Shown piece after piece: positions 25,366 through 38,600 of a stretch of 64,000 bases of DNA (position 1 is the stretch's first letter; each line of letters begins with the position of its first letter). Source of the DNA: Apis mellifera (taxonomy: Eukaryota; Arthropoda; Insecta; Hymenoptera; Apidae). The notes under the pieces are model-generated. The model was not told where the DNA came from, did not search any database, and saw only the letters and a program-made list of their open reading frames with translations. The stretch covers positions 6,315,406 through 6,379,405 of the forward strand of contig NC_037645.1 in NCBI RefSeq assembly GCF_003254395.2, in the 5' to 3' direction. A program made the position numbers and the translations under genes.

Positions 25366-26163
25366 AAAAAAAAGAGAGAAAAATATACAACATTAAATTA
25401 AAAGATAAACGAAGATATATGATTTTAAGTAAATCCCGTGTCACAACAATGAAAATAATTTTCTCATTAGTAATTTGAATTGTTTTTGTTTCTTTCTTTG
25501 CTCTCTCCACCTCTGTTGCAATTCAAAATTATCGTTTAAAATTAAAAAAAGAAAATTATAAATAAAAGAATCTTTGGCGAGGAAAAAGATAGATATGCAA
25601 AGAGCGGGGGAAACAAGGACAGAAAAAAAAAAAGAAAACGTAAGTAACAACAGAGGAAAGGCAGTGGTGCGTTACTTTGGTATCTTATAATTGGTGTTTC
25701 GCACGGATCGGTTAAGATATCCGCGGCGATGTCTCGTGGGCAGAAGGCCATCATCATTATTTCTATCTTTCTTCCCTTTCTCTTTTTTTCTCTCCTCCTT
25801 CTGAACACGCTATGACCGACATGCGATTCAATCGTCCGTTTCCACTATCGACTATCGATAACAAAACACAAAGAGAGAAAATGACGAGGACCTAACTCGC
25901 ATCATGATTAATATATTTTTTTTTCTTTCTTTTTTTTTTTTTAGGAATACGATCCCCTTTTTATATTCTCGTTCAGGAGAATCAATATATATATGGTTCT
26001 TATTTATTTATTTTTTTTTTGTCCTTTCCTCCGAACGCGCTGGCCACGAGATAAACAAGGATGAAGATGACTTCTTTTTCGTGTTTACATATCGTCAGAG
26101 AGGATCGAACGTAACACAGCTTGATAAACATATCGCTGCTGACCCCGCCATTCTTCTCCCATT

Positions 26164-26388
26164 CTAAACAGCGGTCTCTGTATGACTGTGACTTGACAAT
26201 CTTTCCACATCTATCTCGGGTATGGTCAGTTCGTCTGGGTTGTTATCGGCGTATTCAATGCTGCTCGTTTGCGAGAGCCGCTTGCTTAAGGACGACTGTT
26301 TTCTCAGTACCTCCGCCAATGTAGTGCTGCTGTGCTCGCTCGTGTAGCGTGCGTCTAGGCCCTGCCGAAATGCGTTCACTACGCGGAT
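26164..26388 (-). CDS. PMCA: PMCA last exon A: calmodulin-binding start IRVVNAF and PDZ tail TETAV
   Basis: The acceptor TTACAG precedes ATC CGC GTA in phase 0. The exon encodes 74 residues and TAG. It starts IRVVNAFRQGLDARY, the second half of the PMCA calmodulin-binding/autoinhibitory helix, identical over IRVVNAFR to the vertebrate 'b' forms. It continues AEVLRKQSSLSKRLSQTSS, then an acidic stretch, and ends SSHSHTETAV. TETAV is a class I PDZ ligand like the ETSL/ETSV ends of vertebrate PMCA b forms. It joins after LTRLQTQ directly or after the 69-nt cassette at 31449-31517. Confidence 0.93.
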   Translation of the reverse strand: MRVVNAFRQGLDARYTSEHSSTTLAEVLRKQSSLSKRLSQTSSIEYADNNPDELTIPEIDVERLSSHSHTETAV

Positions 26389-28609
26389 CTGTAATCGGAA
26401 ATCTTTCTGTAAATGCAGAGTTTTTATGTCCTTGGCTATGCCATGAGCTTTGGGAGAAATACACTGTTAGATAGATCCAGTTAATCAATTAATCGAGGTT
26501 GATCTTTTATCCTATTGTAATCTCATCGACATCTTTTTATTTTATTTTATTATTAAATATTATTTTTATATAATATTTTTGTTTAAATATGAACGAATAG
26601 TTTTTAGAATTACTAATTTGATAAAATTACTAAAATTTTTGCAAATTTTAAAAAATGTCAATGAGAAAATGCATGTGGCTTAAAAGCAACATTAAATGCG
26701 CTGAAAAGCATAATTTTTTAATAAATTAAAGGAACAAATAGTTTTTTTTTAATATCTTTGTAACGGATACAATGATCAACCTCCGTAAAACAGATTAGGA
26801 AACAGTTATGATGTAGATATATATAATTATAATTATGTGTATGTATAAAGACAGAAAGCAGCGGCCACACGAATTACTAGAAGAACTAGCGGGGCGTTGA
26901 TATCCTGCACAGCAAGACAATAATTAGACAATAGAATTTGAAGAACGACGTCAATGATATTTACAGAAATTTACAGTTCTTTCTTTAGTGAAAAATTAAT
27001 CTATGTATGTAAAATAGTTTATAATTACTTTTAAACTAGATTTTTTTCTTATTTTTTTTAAGAAAAAATTAATTTTACAAACCATAGACGTCATAACCTC
27101 AAATTATACTTGCAATGTCACGCAACACTACATGCACCCGTTGATCGCTGATGTTCTTCACTGAATCCTTCCCATGTATATTTGATAAGATCAATTTTTG
27201 CTTCAGATATGCGATCATCGATGCAGAAAGCGGATATGCGACGCTTAAAGCTTATTCACTTTAAGCATAATTTCAATTCTATCTATTAAAAGACTTTCTT
27301 TGAAAAAATATAAAAAAAAAATTTTTTGAGTTCTTTTAGAAATATTTTCAAACAAGCCAACATAACAAATGATACATTATCGACACACACTACTAAAAAT
27401 ATACGCGATTAAAAGCTGGTATTACATTCAAATCTTAAAAGAAAAAAAATTATTAAAATTTCACGCATATACACTTGCATCGTTTGGTGAACTGTAATAC
27501 AGCGTGACAGATTGCAAATTGCAAAAATTTAGCATGCATTGGCGTATAGTATTACGTAACTGATGAACACTGCTATATTTAAATCAGCCAAAAAAATTTA
27601 CCCCTGTAGAAAAAGAACAACCCCCATCCAAAAATATCTGCGAGATTATTATTTATATTCTTACTTGTCTTGACATGTACATAAATGTATAGAATATTTC
27701 TATAAATATAAATAAATATATAAACACATAATATAATATGTATAAAAATATATTATACTATTATATTATATATAAATACAATATAAATATATAAAATATA
27801 TTCTATATAAATATATATATATATATATTTATAAGATAATCAAAAACATATAAAGACTAAATCTCTCTCTTTTTTTCTTCCTTCCTTGCATTTTCATAGA
27901 GATGGCAGGAAAATATGTCGCGTTAACTGTGTATTTTTTTTAAAAATTATCTTATTTCTTTTTTTCTTTAAATCTGATCATATGATTGCTTTGTTGTTTG
28001 ACAGAAAACATTGAGGGAATACTTACACGATGTGTCGTGGAGAGTGGTCCCCTAATCAGGCTGACAGTCAGACTCTTTAACCTGGTCGAATATCCGGTTT
28101 AGATAATGCATCTCTCTGGTACTTTAAACATGCACGCTACGCTGCGCAATGCGCTCTGTTGATCAACGATTCTGCATTCCACAGGGAGACAATGGTCATC
28201 CCACAAATTTGGTCATGTTTTTCAGTTCGTCATGTTTCTCTCTTTCATTTCACTTATATTATAAGTAGCTCATAGATCGACACATGTGCTCTGATGATTC
28301 CCCGCATGACGAACGACGCGCCTGCCCTCTCTACTCTCATTATCAAATAACAGAGATACATATGCACAAGGCACACGCAAGACGGAAATTATTTTTTTCT
28401 TTAACTTGAAAAAATAGTTATAAAAGTTATAAAAAAACAAGTCAATCAAGAAATCAGTACAATTTTTTTTTTTTTTTGTGAAAGCTTGGAAAAATTGATG
28501 CGTAGCAATATTGTTTTCAAGCTTATTAATTATCGATAAAAAAAGTGTCAAAATTTGGAGGGAAGCCGCATCAATCGTGCCGCGAGGAGCTCAGCCAGAA
28601 TGTATAGAT

Positions 28610-28642
28610 TTATTAGAGAGATAGAGATAGAGAGACAGAGAA

Positions 28643-28677
<35 letters not shown>

Positions 28678-28680
28678 AAA
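28610..28680. repeat. GATAGA/(GA)n purine tract
   Basis: AGATAGAGATAGAGAGACAGAG units passing into pure GA repeats. Confidence 0.9.
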
Positions 28681-31337
28681 GGTGAATATGGTGGTAAAGA
28701 GAAATAAAGAAGGATCTTTTATCAAAAAAGAGATCTCAATGCGTCGCCGAAGAATATCGAAAAAGTATTAGAATATGTATTACGTGTCATTTAGCTATAT
28801 TTAAATTATTATTTGACATAAAAAAAAATGTTAATGGATTGATGACTTTAAGAAATTTATATATGAGCCAATAAAAATTATATTTTGTTCTACAAACATA
28901 TCTTCGCTTCGTTATTTTCATGATAAATATTGAATTACTGAGAAAAAAAAAATTGTTTTTCTTTATTCAATATTATTGTAAAACTATCTCTTTATATCAT
29001 CATTGTAGAATTATCCTTAGAATTTAATAAATATAACAAAAAAAAAAAAAAAAATCACAGAAGCCTTCACAAGTTTGCCTACTCGCATCTAATATATCTA
29101 GTGTCGCAAAAGAGGACACTACACAATCGCATATGGCATTGCTAGAAATTTTAATTTATATATATGATACATCTTGTATAAGTCTCGCGGGTTTATTGTA
29201 AATGGCCCATGGCCAAAAATACGTTCATTTCAGAAAAAATATAATTATAAACAAAAAATTCATGGTACAGCCGTAATGCATGGAACAATAGTAACGTGCC
29301 TACGAACACGACGTGGATCGTGTGATAAAAATTGGAGAAAATATAGTATTTTTTTCATTTAAGTCTATTCAATACACATTAGTTTAATTAACTTTATTAT
29401 ATCGAATTATTAATTAATGAAAAAAAATTAATAAAGTTACGCGAACCACGTCGTATCATAAATACAATCAAAGGTATCATACTACTTGCTTGCATGTAAG
29501 CATAGCCGAAAATTCAGCGAAATATCCATTAAATATAAAAAAGATCACCCTTAAGATCATTAGCGAATATTATTAATTATAGCAGATTTGTAAAATAGGG
29601 CATAAAAATACTCCTTAATTATAAGGAAAGTAATCTTATTAAGAGATGAAAGAAATGTCCTTCGTTTCTTTTAAATTACTCATTATCAATTTTGCAATAA
29701 TTTTGCAATAAGGAGTCTCGTTTCGACAAAAAATTATTAATCTTAATTGATTATATTTAATCATTTTATATTGATATTAATTTTTTTTTCATTTAATAAA
29801 TTGAATTATAATAGATAAAGAAATTATATTATAGATGATAGACTTTAACATTTATTAACTAACTATTAAAATTATCAGGTTATATGTTTTCTTACAGTAA
29901 TAATACTTATCTATTAGTTTTTCCTCCATATTAATTGCTTAATGAAAATAATTCCATAAAGTATGCAAAAAAGTGATTTTATATTTAATATCTCAAGATC
30001 ATAAATCTAATCTAATTTTTTTAGATTTTTTTTCTTTACTTATTTTTATTTATTAAGTTTCTTTCATAAGTGCATAATCATAAATATATTAATAAAATGA
30101 AATTCTAGAATTTTAAATTTCATTAGATTTTTTTTTTCACTTAAGAAATTTAATAATGATTTCATATTTATGATTTAATTACACTTTAATTATTTTTAAT
30201 ATTTTATTACATCATATCTTTTTTACTTTTTTATCGAAACGAGAACGAATTAATTTATTTTTTGTAATTTATAAAAGAATGAAGAAAGAAAAATAGAATG
30301 AAATACGAAGTAAAAATGTAAAGATAAAAAGTAAAAATGTAACGTGCTATTTAAAAAAAGAACTTTTTTCATTGATATACCAGTAAGAAATTGTATATTC
30401 TCGACACCAGTGATTATTTTTATGATTATTTTATCTCTTTTATGAAATATAATTTCAAAAAAAAAAGATAGAAATTATGTTTTTATATACTATTTCATTA
30501 GAATATAATGAATATTCAAAAGAATATAGTAGAAATATAATAGTGCTTTTATTATAAAATAGATGATATATCTTTAAGTCTTAAAAAATTTTATTAAATT
30601 TATTAAATTTATTTGAATCAAAGTTATTGATTTTATTATTAATCTAATTAAATAATTGGAACATGATTGGAAAACTTTTAAATCTATAAAAAATATAGAA
30701 TGAATCCTAATCACTAGGTATCGAGATTCATGAAGAAAGAGAAATGTTTAATAAATAAAAAAAGCAGACAAATAAAAGCTTATGTGTGCATATTTATAAT
30801 AATTATAATAATGTATAACTATATAATGTGTGCGCGAGGAAAATTAACACACGATAAGAGAAAAGATTCAAATATAATAAAAAATATAGAAAAAGGGACT
30901 CGTAGTTGTATAATACTAATACTATAAAAAATAAACTATTACTAATCTTTGTATGATCTTTAATAAATTTCAAATTAGATTTCTTTAAAAAAATCTATCA
31001 AATCTTGTACTTAAAGAAAACGTATTTGATTCAGAGTATTGTATTTGAGTAGAAATGCAAAGATTAAGGGATTAACATTACAATTTACAAATTAAAAATA
31101 GAACACAGAAAAATAATAGAAAAAAAGCGTATGAAAATCTAGAAGGCAGATAAAAGCAGCAACAAATAGATGGCACATAGAAAGCGAGTAAAAAACATTG
31201 GGTAAATAATGAAACCGAACAATTTAAGCAAAAATAGAGAAAGAGAGAGAAGCAGAGAGAAAAAAAAAATCTGTATTTATATGTGTAAACGATTGCATGT
31301 GTGTTATATTGTATATGCTTGTGCGAACATAGAACAG

Positions 31338-31400
31338 TTATAGGCAGATAGATACAGACAGACAGACAGACAGCAGTCAGACAGATAGATAGAAATAAGA
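31338..31400. repeat. GATA/GACA tetranucleotide tract
   Basis: GCAGATAGATACAGACAGACAGACAG-type units just downstream (transcript sense) of the 69-nt PMCA cassette exon. Confidence 0.85.
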
Positions 31401-31448
31401 TAAAGATTTAGCGAAAGTAAGAAAGATAGAGCAGAGAGGAGCGCTTAC

Positions 31449-31517
31449 AGCTTGGTCTGTCGAACTCTTGCTGTAGGGTACTGGTATCAAACGTTCCTGC
31501 AACTCGCCACCTATTAC
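31449..31517 (-). CDS. PMCA: PMCA 69-nt cassette exon VIGGELQERLIPVPYSKSS
   Basis: This phase-0 exon has acceptor TCTTGAAG and donor GTAAGC. It encodes 23 residues, VIGGELQERLIPVPYSKSS followed by TDQA. It fits exactly between LTRLQTQ and IRVVNAFRQG and would split the calmodulin-binding helix. From memory, insect PMCA isoforms carry this kind of insert, but I could not check. An alternative acceptor nine bases further in (AATAG) would also keep the frame. Confidence 0.75.
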
Positions 31518-31929
31518 CTTCAAGAGCAAAGGATAATATCATGGTTATAACTAGATGCAACGAGCAATTAACGCGCTTACTAGTACACCAGTTTTCGAAA
31601 TAAATCGATTAAAAAAAATTTTTCTTTAGTGTTCCCCGTTTATGGCCCGGTTTGAGTAACACCGCTCTGCCTTTAGGCACTTTTTAACTGATTAAAATTA
31701 TCTACTTTTCTAGAATTTTCCTAGAAAAAAAAGTGCAATTATATTCATAATTATATAACGTTTAATTTCTTACAAAAAAACTTTTTCAATAATTTTGTTG
31801 TTTTCAAATATATAGATTATGTAAGAAATCATTGGAAACTGATCTTAAGAATGCTGATATATTAATTTTATTAAAAAACAAAAATAACTTTAGAAAAGCT
31901 AAAAAGTACCTCATCATTAATTATTATTA

Positions 31930-34779
31930 TTAAGGAAGAAAACTATACTTAAAAATAATACCTGCTGGTTGTATAATATTATTTTTGATATGACTTGAAT
32001 ACACAGAATCCGCGGAATACGATTGCATGGAAACAGAACTTAAAAGATAATAGAGATTGGTAAGCAGAAACCGAGAATAGCTCGTACATGCAACGCAAGA
32101 CATAATATCCTTGATATTATACCCTCATACAATATGTTTCATTTCTCAATTACTACCGTTCCATTGGTGAAATAAATTCAATATATATATATCTTCCCCT
32201 TATTCCGTTACTTTTAAAATCAAAGTTAACAAACTTGCAAAGTTAAGATACTTAATTAAATAAGTTTCATTTATCTTTGCATTTCAAATTTCTCGAGACG
32301 CAATGAATTATAAGATGCAAAAAGAAAAGAAAAAAAAAAAAAAGAAAGAAAAAATTAAAAGTAACAATAATCATGTGAAATAATATAAATAGAGTATTTT
32401 GTGAATGCATAGTGTCAAAAATAGTTAAAATATTAATCAGGCTAAATATCAATGGAATATTAAATGTTAAATTTCCGATAATAAATAAGTAAATTTAAGG
32501 TTAGAGTTTGATTTCGCTGAAAATATTTTTGTAAGAATAACTATCAATATATTTAAATGACTATTGCATATTAAATTATCTCAGTAAATCATTAGTTAAA
32601 TATAAACTTGTAGAACATTGTGAACTTAACGTCAAGTATTCTTATAAAATAGTGAATAGCACCGTTAATTGATAATAAGATCAATATATGATTAACGGAT
32701 TGTAATGAAATTTTCTATTAAAATTCACGAATATTAGTTCAATTCAAGGTTAATTAAAGAGTAATTTCTATTTATCAGGCAGAATTCTTTAATTGATTTC
32801 TACATATTTTTTTTCTACATGTTTTCATGATAAAAAAATAATATTTCTTTTTTTCAATTAAATTCATTGCAATTTAAACAGCATTATTTTATCGTATCGC
32901 TTTTAATTCAAAGTCAAAATTTAATTATTTCCTTTCCTTAACAATTTAAAACTTTTAGAAAAATCGCTCAAGTAATTTATTATGCCGTTATAATTTATTA
33001 TACTTAAAAGATGATTACTCGACATAACCTTGATAAACCAATATTAAACTTCAGAATTAGCATTAACTAGACCCATTTCAGTGATACATTGATTTGTAAC
33101 ATAGGATTTGTCCATTACGCAGTGCAAAAGCTTCGGTGCGAATCTCTTAATTAATTTTAAATAGAATTAGACTGGAATGACCGTAAAATAAATCGATTTG
33201 CGAGCGAGAGTGGTCACTTACACAAATAGGAAATATATTAGCGTGAGTAAAAAAAAGATAATGAAAGCTAATGTGCCGGTGTTCACAGCTGAAAATGGTG
33301 CCTTTGATCTATAATTTATTTGAACATTTCATCACATTGATAACGTAATTATCAAAATTAATAATTGAAAAAATATATTTATTTTGAAAAAGACAGAAAT
33401 CAGAAATTTATTGTGATTAAATGAACCTGCTCTGGAAAATTTATAATTTATTATTCCTGAGAAAAATTTTTACTAAGTAAATAAGAGATGAAGATTACAA
33501 ACAATTAAATATTTCGTCTTTTTTCTTTTTTTCGACCATGAAAGAACATCATGAATATGGGCAATAGAATACAACCTATATAAGCCAAACATAGAAAAGT
33601 TTTAGTTTTTCTATTTTACTCTTAATAAAATATAAACTTTTTGTAAGATTGTATTGTATTAGGTTCTATCATATTTTTCAATTTTTAATGTCTTTACTTT
33701 AAAATATACAATTTTACATAATAAGTCATTTAAAATGTAATATCCTTTTGATTAAGATGTACATTTATTTAGATTAAAGACAAAGTTCAATATTAATAAA
33801 ATAAATTAATAATATTAATAATATTATGGTTGAAACATAAATAATATTTAATTCTTTTTTTGTATATAGCAATACAAATTCCTTAATATTTTTCATGTAA
33901 TTTAGAATATCATGAAAAACTTTAGAGAAATTCAATTAAAAAATAAGTAAAAAAAAATCATTTTAGTATTTAAAATGAACATTTATATACGTATACATAT
34001 TGAAAAATTAGAAAAATCCAAAAAAGAAAAAGATTTTTAGATTAAAATATACGTATACAATAATTTATAATTTATAATTATTAATTATATGATTGCCTTT
34101 AAGAATCAGTATTTTTCTTTATTTATCTAAGTCATTGTGCAGATATTTTTTTCATTTGTGAATTAAAACATGAATTAAGAAACAAATTTCCATAACGCAC
34201 ACTTTTGCTTTTTCCGTTCAGTAGAGGGATTAATGAATTATAATTAATTCTCTGCAATAGAATAATTAAGTTAAATTCACAATATTTACAATTACATACT
34301 AATTATTTGAACTCGTTATTTTCTTAAAAATAATATTATTTCATTTAACTTATTTTCTATTGAATATCAAATCATTAAAAAAATATCCTTTATCAATGTA
34401 ATAAATAATTAAATAAAATAATCTGTACTTTGAGTATTTTCAAACTATCAAAAATGAAATCTTATGGTACAATATATGCAAGTAATATATGCAATTTCAA
34501 TATTTTGTTTTATATCATATTTGAATAGATATAGAATTATCCATTTAATGTAAACAAACAAAAGTTTATTTTACATTAAAAATATTTTAGTTTTTACTAC
34601 ATACGAAGTGAATTCAGAGATTTAGTCATAATTAACATTACAGATTTTTTGTGATATCAAATAAAGAAAAAAAGAATCGTTCCTAAAAATATATTAAGAA
34701 TGTTCATGCACCCTCTACTGATCGGTTTTAATCAAATATAACATTTAGATAACATATCTTAAACTTTATTTTATATAAC

Positions 34780-34842
<63 letters not shown>

Positions 34843-34954
34843 TAATGATGATAATAATTAATGTTGTTGATGATGATGATGATGACGACGATGACGACAA
34901 CGATAATGATGATGATAATGATGATAATGAATAATAATAATAATAGTAATAATA

Positions 34955-35018
<64 letters not shown>

Positions 35019-35194
35019 GAATAAGAATAAGAATAATAATGATGATGATGATGATGATAGTAATAATAATAATAATAGTATAATAATAATAATATTAATA
35101 ATAATAATAATCGCTAATAATAATTAAATGAAAATTATAATAATTTTATATATATATAAATATAAAAAGATGTATATATATATACACATACATA

Positions 35195-35225
<31 letters not shown>

Positions 35226-35612
35226 CTTTAGTACTGCATATCATTATAATTGGTAGTCAATCATTTTCATCGTTCCAATATAACAAATTTAAATATTTGT
35301 AAATATTAAAAATTAAACTTTTCTCTCGATTGCAACAATTTTTTTCCCACACTTATATATATATAAATAGTCATTTTACATTATACAGAAATAAATTCTT
35401 CAACAATAATGTTTTTGCGAACACATTAATGTTTCTTTGCAAGAATTATTATATCTTTTCTCAAAGATGCGAGAATAACGACGAATATCGTCACCAATAA
35501 ATTTTATGAATTGTATTTACTATATGTATGTTTAATATACAGTGAATTCAAACCTGATGAGCAGGTAAATCACAATAGAGAATCCTAAATGAATCAGAAA
35601 TTTGAACTCCAT
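31930..35612 (-). CDS. Candidate nested gene: about 84-residue two-helix membrane protein
   Basis: Three exons inside a PMCA intron, same strand: 35554-35612, 33222-33308 and 31930-32038. The phases match at both junctions (2 then 1; 2 then 1) and the total is 84 codons plus TAA. Exon 1 starts MEFKFLIHLGFSIVIYLLI, a signal-anchor-like helix. Exon 2 encodes SKAPFSAVNTG then TLAFIIFFLLTLIYFLFV, a clear membrane helix, with a strong GTAAGT donor. Exon 3 encodes SVSMQSYSADSVYSSHIKNN and a short end. All three islands are less AT-rich than the intron. I do not recognise the family. A CAG/GTATTA donor at 31960-31961 could instead splice to 31517, reading that PMCA exon in another frame (GNRWRVAGTFDTSTL..., stop at 31408-31410). 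Start, ends and expression are inferred. Confidence 0.42.
34777..35125. repeat. (AAT)n array with GAT/GAC block
   Basis: About 350 bp of AAT repeats interrupted by GATGATGATGACGACGATG-type units and AAG variants. It lies between exons 1 and 2 of the nested candidate gene. The Asn-rich ORF here is a repeat artefact. Confidence 0.95.
35165..35226. repeat. (TA)n/(CATA)n microsatellite
   Basis: TATATACACATACATATGCATATATATA-type alternating tract. Confidence 0.9.
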
Positions 35613-38600
35613 ATTGGAATATTTAGAGAAATTTCTCGACAAAAAATTCGAATAAGATCAATATCCAATCTTATAATTTTAATTCTATTAATGGGAGAAA
35701 CGGTTATGTGAAAATAAATTCAGGAACAAAACATACAGATTTGCGCACGATAGTCGGTTGAAGATCATTGTATTATATGTATATTTCTTAATATATTGCA
35801 GTATATCTTAATATATTGCAGTACATTAACAATGTAACAAGTATTTTTTGAAATATCTTTCCTTCTCACAGAATTATCAATGCTATTAGACTGCAATATA
35901 TTAAAGTTTTCAACTTTCAAATTAGTTTTTTTTAAGACTTTATAATCTATAAAAGAAAATTTTCTTTCATTGGAAAGAAATAAGAGATTCAATAGAAAAC
36001 CATCATTGTATTTAAAATAGAATCAGAAACATATTTCTTAAAATTCATAATTCAATAATTTAATTACAATAGGATAGATTATGTACAGAATGATCTGATG
36101 TTTCATCATCAATTATAATACGATTTTAAATTGAGAAGCTTTAGGAAAAAAATTTCTAGCTAAGATTTCTCTTCTAATAATTAAGAAACATGTATTCTTC
36201 TGATTTCTAACTGATCATTGCAATCAGGAGAGAAAACCTATCGCGACTATTTTTTTTCTTTTTTCATTTATTTAATTTCCTTGTGAAATATTAATATATT
36301 CGTTTTTCATTTTCTTCGCAACCTTGGCAGTGGATATATATAGTTTTTAAGTCGATGTGTTTCACACGTTACACATCTGTGCGAAATATTTAAAAGGTTA
36401 AAAAAATGGAACAAAGAAAAATTGACTACGATTCGTTAATCTAAATGGAATTTAAAAAAATAAGTTTGCCATATTCCTCATTTGTTATCCAAACGTATCA
36501 AAATAAACTCAGATGATTACCAAATATTATTATCGATAATAATTTTTAATAAAGTTGCGCAATGAAACATTAAATCTTATTTCCAGAATTTCTCTATGGA
36601 AATATTTTAAATTTTCCTCATTTACTTCTTTTCTCTTATCTTTAATTGTTTACTTTTTCTTATTTAATTATTTTACAGTTTTTTTTAACATAAAAATTGA
36701 AAATAATAAAGTTTAGTGATCTATAATGCAAAATAGATGAATTAAAGTTTCTTTAGGTGAAAAAAGAAGATAATAAGGAGAAGAGAACAATAGTTAGAGA
36801 TCCGATCTCATAATTAAGTACATCTTTTTATTGTCGTTCCCTTGATTGCTCTTCGCAAAATCCTTTGTGCTTTTCTACTGAAAAAAAGGAACGAATTGTG
36901 CTCTTCATATTTTTTTTTTATTGGCAGACCATACGAGTCAATAAGTCGATTGTTTTAAAACAGCTGCTAGCCTCGTTTTTTCATGATATATACTATACTC
37001 TGATTTTACTCCGATTTCACTTGTATGAAATCTCTTTAGGTTATTCATGGAGAGCCTGACAGCTTTTAGAAAAACCGAGCTACAGAAAGATTGCTTTCAA
37101 ATGTATAAATGAAAGAATGAGTCCGTACAGAGTGTCTATGGAGTCTTGAGCTATTTTTGAAATTCATAGAATTTTATTGTTTTTCATTTCAATAAAAATA
37201 AGATAAAAAAGGAAATAATAAGTTTGTTTAACAATAGAATCATGAGTATATTTGTCAATTAAAAATCCAATTAAATTTAAAATTGTAATTAACATTAAAT
37301 GTATCAACATTTTATGCAGAAAATCGAAACAAATTTCACAACCATTTCATTTGATCGGTTGTTGTAGTACGTTTAATGTTAAAATTGTTAAACAATCTAT
37401 GTACATACAAATTTCTTATATTATAGCTTATCAATATTAATTTTTATATTATATATTATACAAAATCATTAGAGAATTTATTTTATTAAATGAAAATTAA
37501 AAATTTTATTTTTCTTTAATTTTCATTTTATTTTAAGCACAATATAGTACCAATATCATTATTTAGTATTAAATTTAAGAAATGACACAAATTTAACAGT
37601 GTTCAGTGATTTACTTCATTCCATTTAACAAAGGAATCAAATATAGAAACAAAACATAAGGTTTCCTGACACATGTATGCTACAAAAAAACATAGACTTT
37701 ATAAACACCCTGTACGATATTTCAAAATGAACACTAGATAGTAAAGATCAACTAAAGACAATTACAAGTGAATTGTATTAAGTCATAACGATTTGTTATG
37801 ATTCCTAATTTATCTTTGAAAGATAATAAAGTGCATTCAACTTTTCTTAAATCATAGAAGCCCATTTTTATAATGAATAATGGTTTTTGATAGTATATAT
37901 ATATATATAGGTTTTCAAAGAGAAAATCGAACATAAGTACATTTTCTATTAAAACAATAGACTTTAAGAAGATTCTAAAAGAGACCAATGCATCTTTTAA
38001 CTCATCATGACATATTTTCATTCATAAAAAATAATAAAAATAGTTTTCTTTTGAAAACCAAATGGAATTGTTTCTATTGATAAAAATAAATTGAATAAAA
38101 ACTGCTCTGTTTAGATTAAGTTCTATGGCAAATAAGCAGGCAAGTAGGATATGTAAAATATATAATGAACAAATAGTGTGCGAAGAAACATATCGGTGAA
38201 GCAAGCAAGCATATAAGGCAGATCGTCGTGCACGCAGACAATAAATAATCAGCCTAATATTTTTTAATAGATTATACTAAATATTATTTTTTGAACTTAA
38301 AATGTTTCCAATAAAACATTTGATTTTATATATAAAATGACATAAATTAAATAAGAAAAAATGAACAAAAGTGAAGAATATAATTGATTCAGCAGAGAAT
38401 TCTAAATGCTTGAACTGTAAGTTCTAGGTTCCTTTCTCTCACTTATAAATAATACTTAAATTTTAACATTAAAATATCTTGCAACAAAAGAATAATTTTA
38501 ATTGAATAGAAAAATCTTAAATAATCTGAAGAATTCTTTTTTTCTTTTTAAGTAATATTGAAGTGAACATAAAACATGTATTTGTATTCTGTGCTCGGTA

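Larger units (their letters stand above)
18901..26163 (-). other. Low-complexity interval, probable long 3' UTR and flank of PMCA
   Basis: No protein gene is recognised in about 7.3 kb that directly follows the PMCA stop codon in transcript direction. The interval mixes long T runs on the plus strand (A runs in the PMCA sense strand), microsatellites, and non-repetitive patches rich in CGAT, for example 19150-19230, 21590-21670, 22300-22450, 24040-24230 and 25690-25890. ORFs here are T-run (poly-Phe/Ser) artefacts. The composition differs from the PMCA introns, which are poorer in CpG. A long 3' UTR is inferred, not shown. Confidence 0.45.
26389..31448 (-). other. PMCA intron before last exon A
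   Basis: This AT-rich intron on the PMCA strand contains GA-rich repeats (28610-28680) and a GC-elevated segment at about 28015-28340. Apart from the small candidate at 28052-28081 described in the findings, no exon is supported. Confidence 0.6.

Noticed and set aside
22732..25808. Many Phe/Ser-rich or Lys-rich ORFs
   Set aside because: Poly-T/poly-A and GA-rich sequence in the gene-free interval; composition explains them.
34861..35127. Asn/Asp/Met-rich ORF
   Set aside because: Translation of AAT and GAT microsatellite units.
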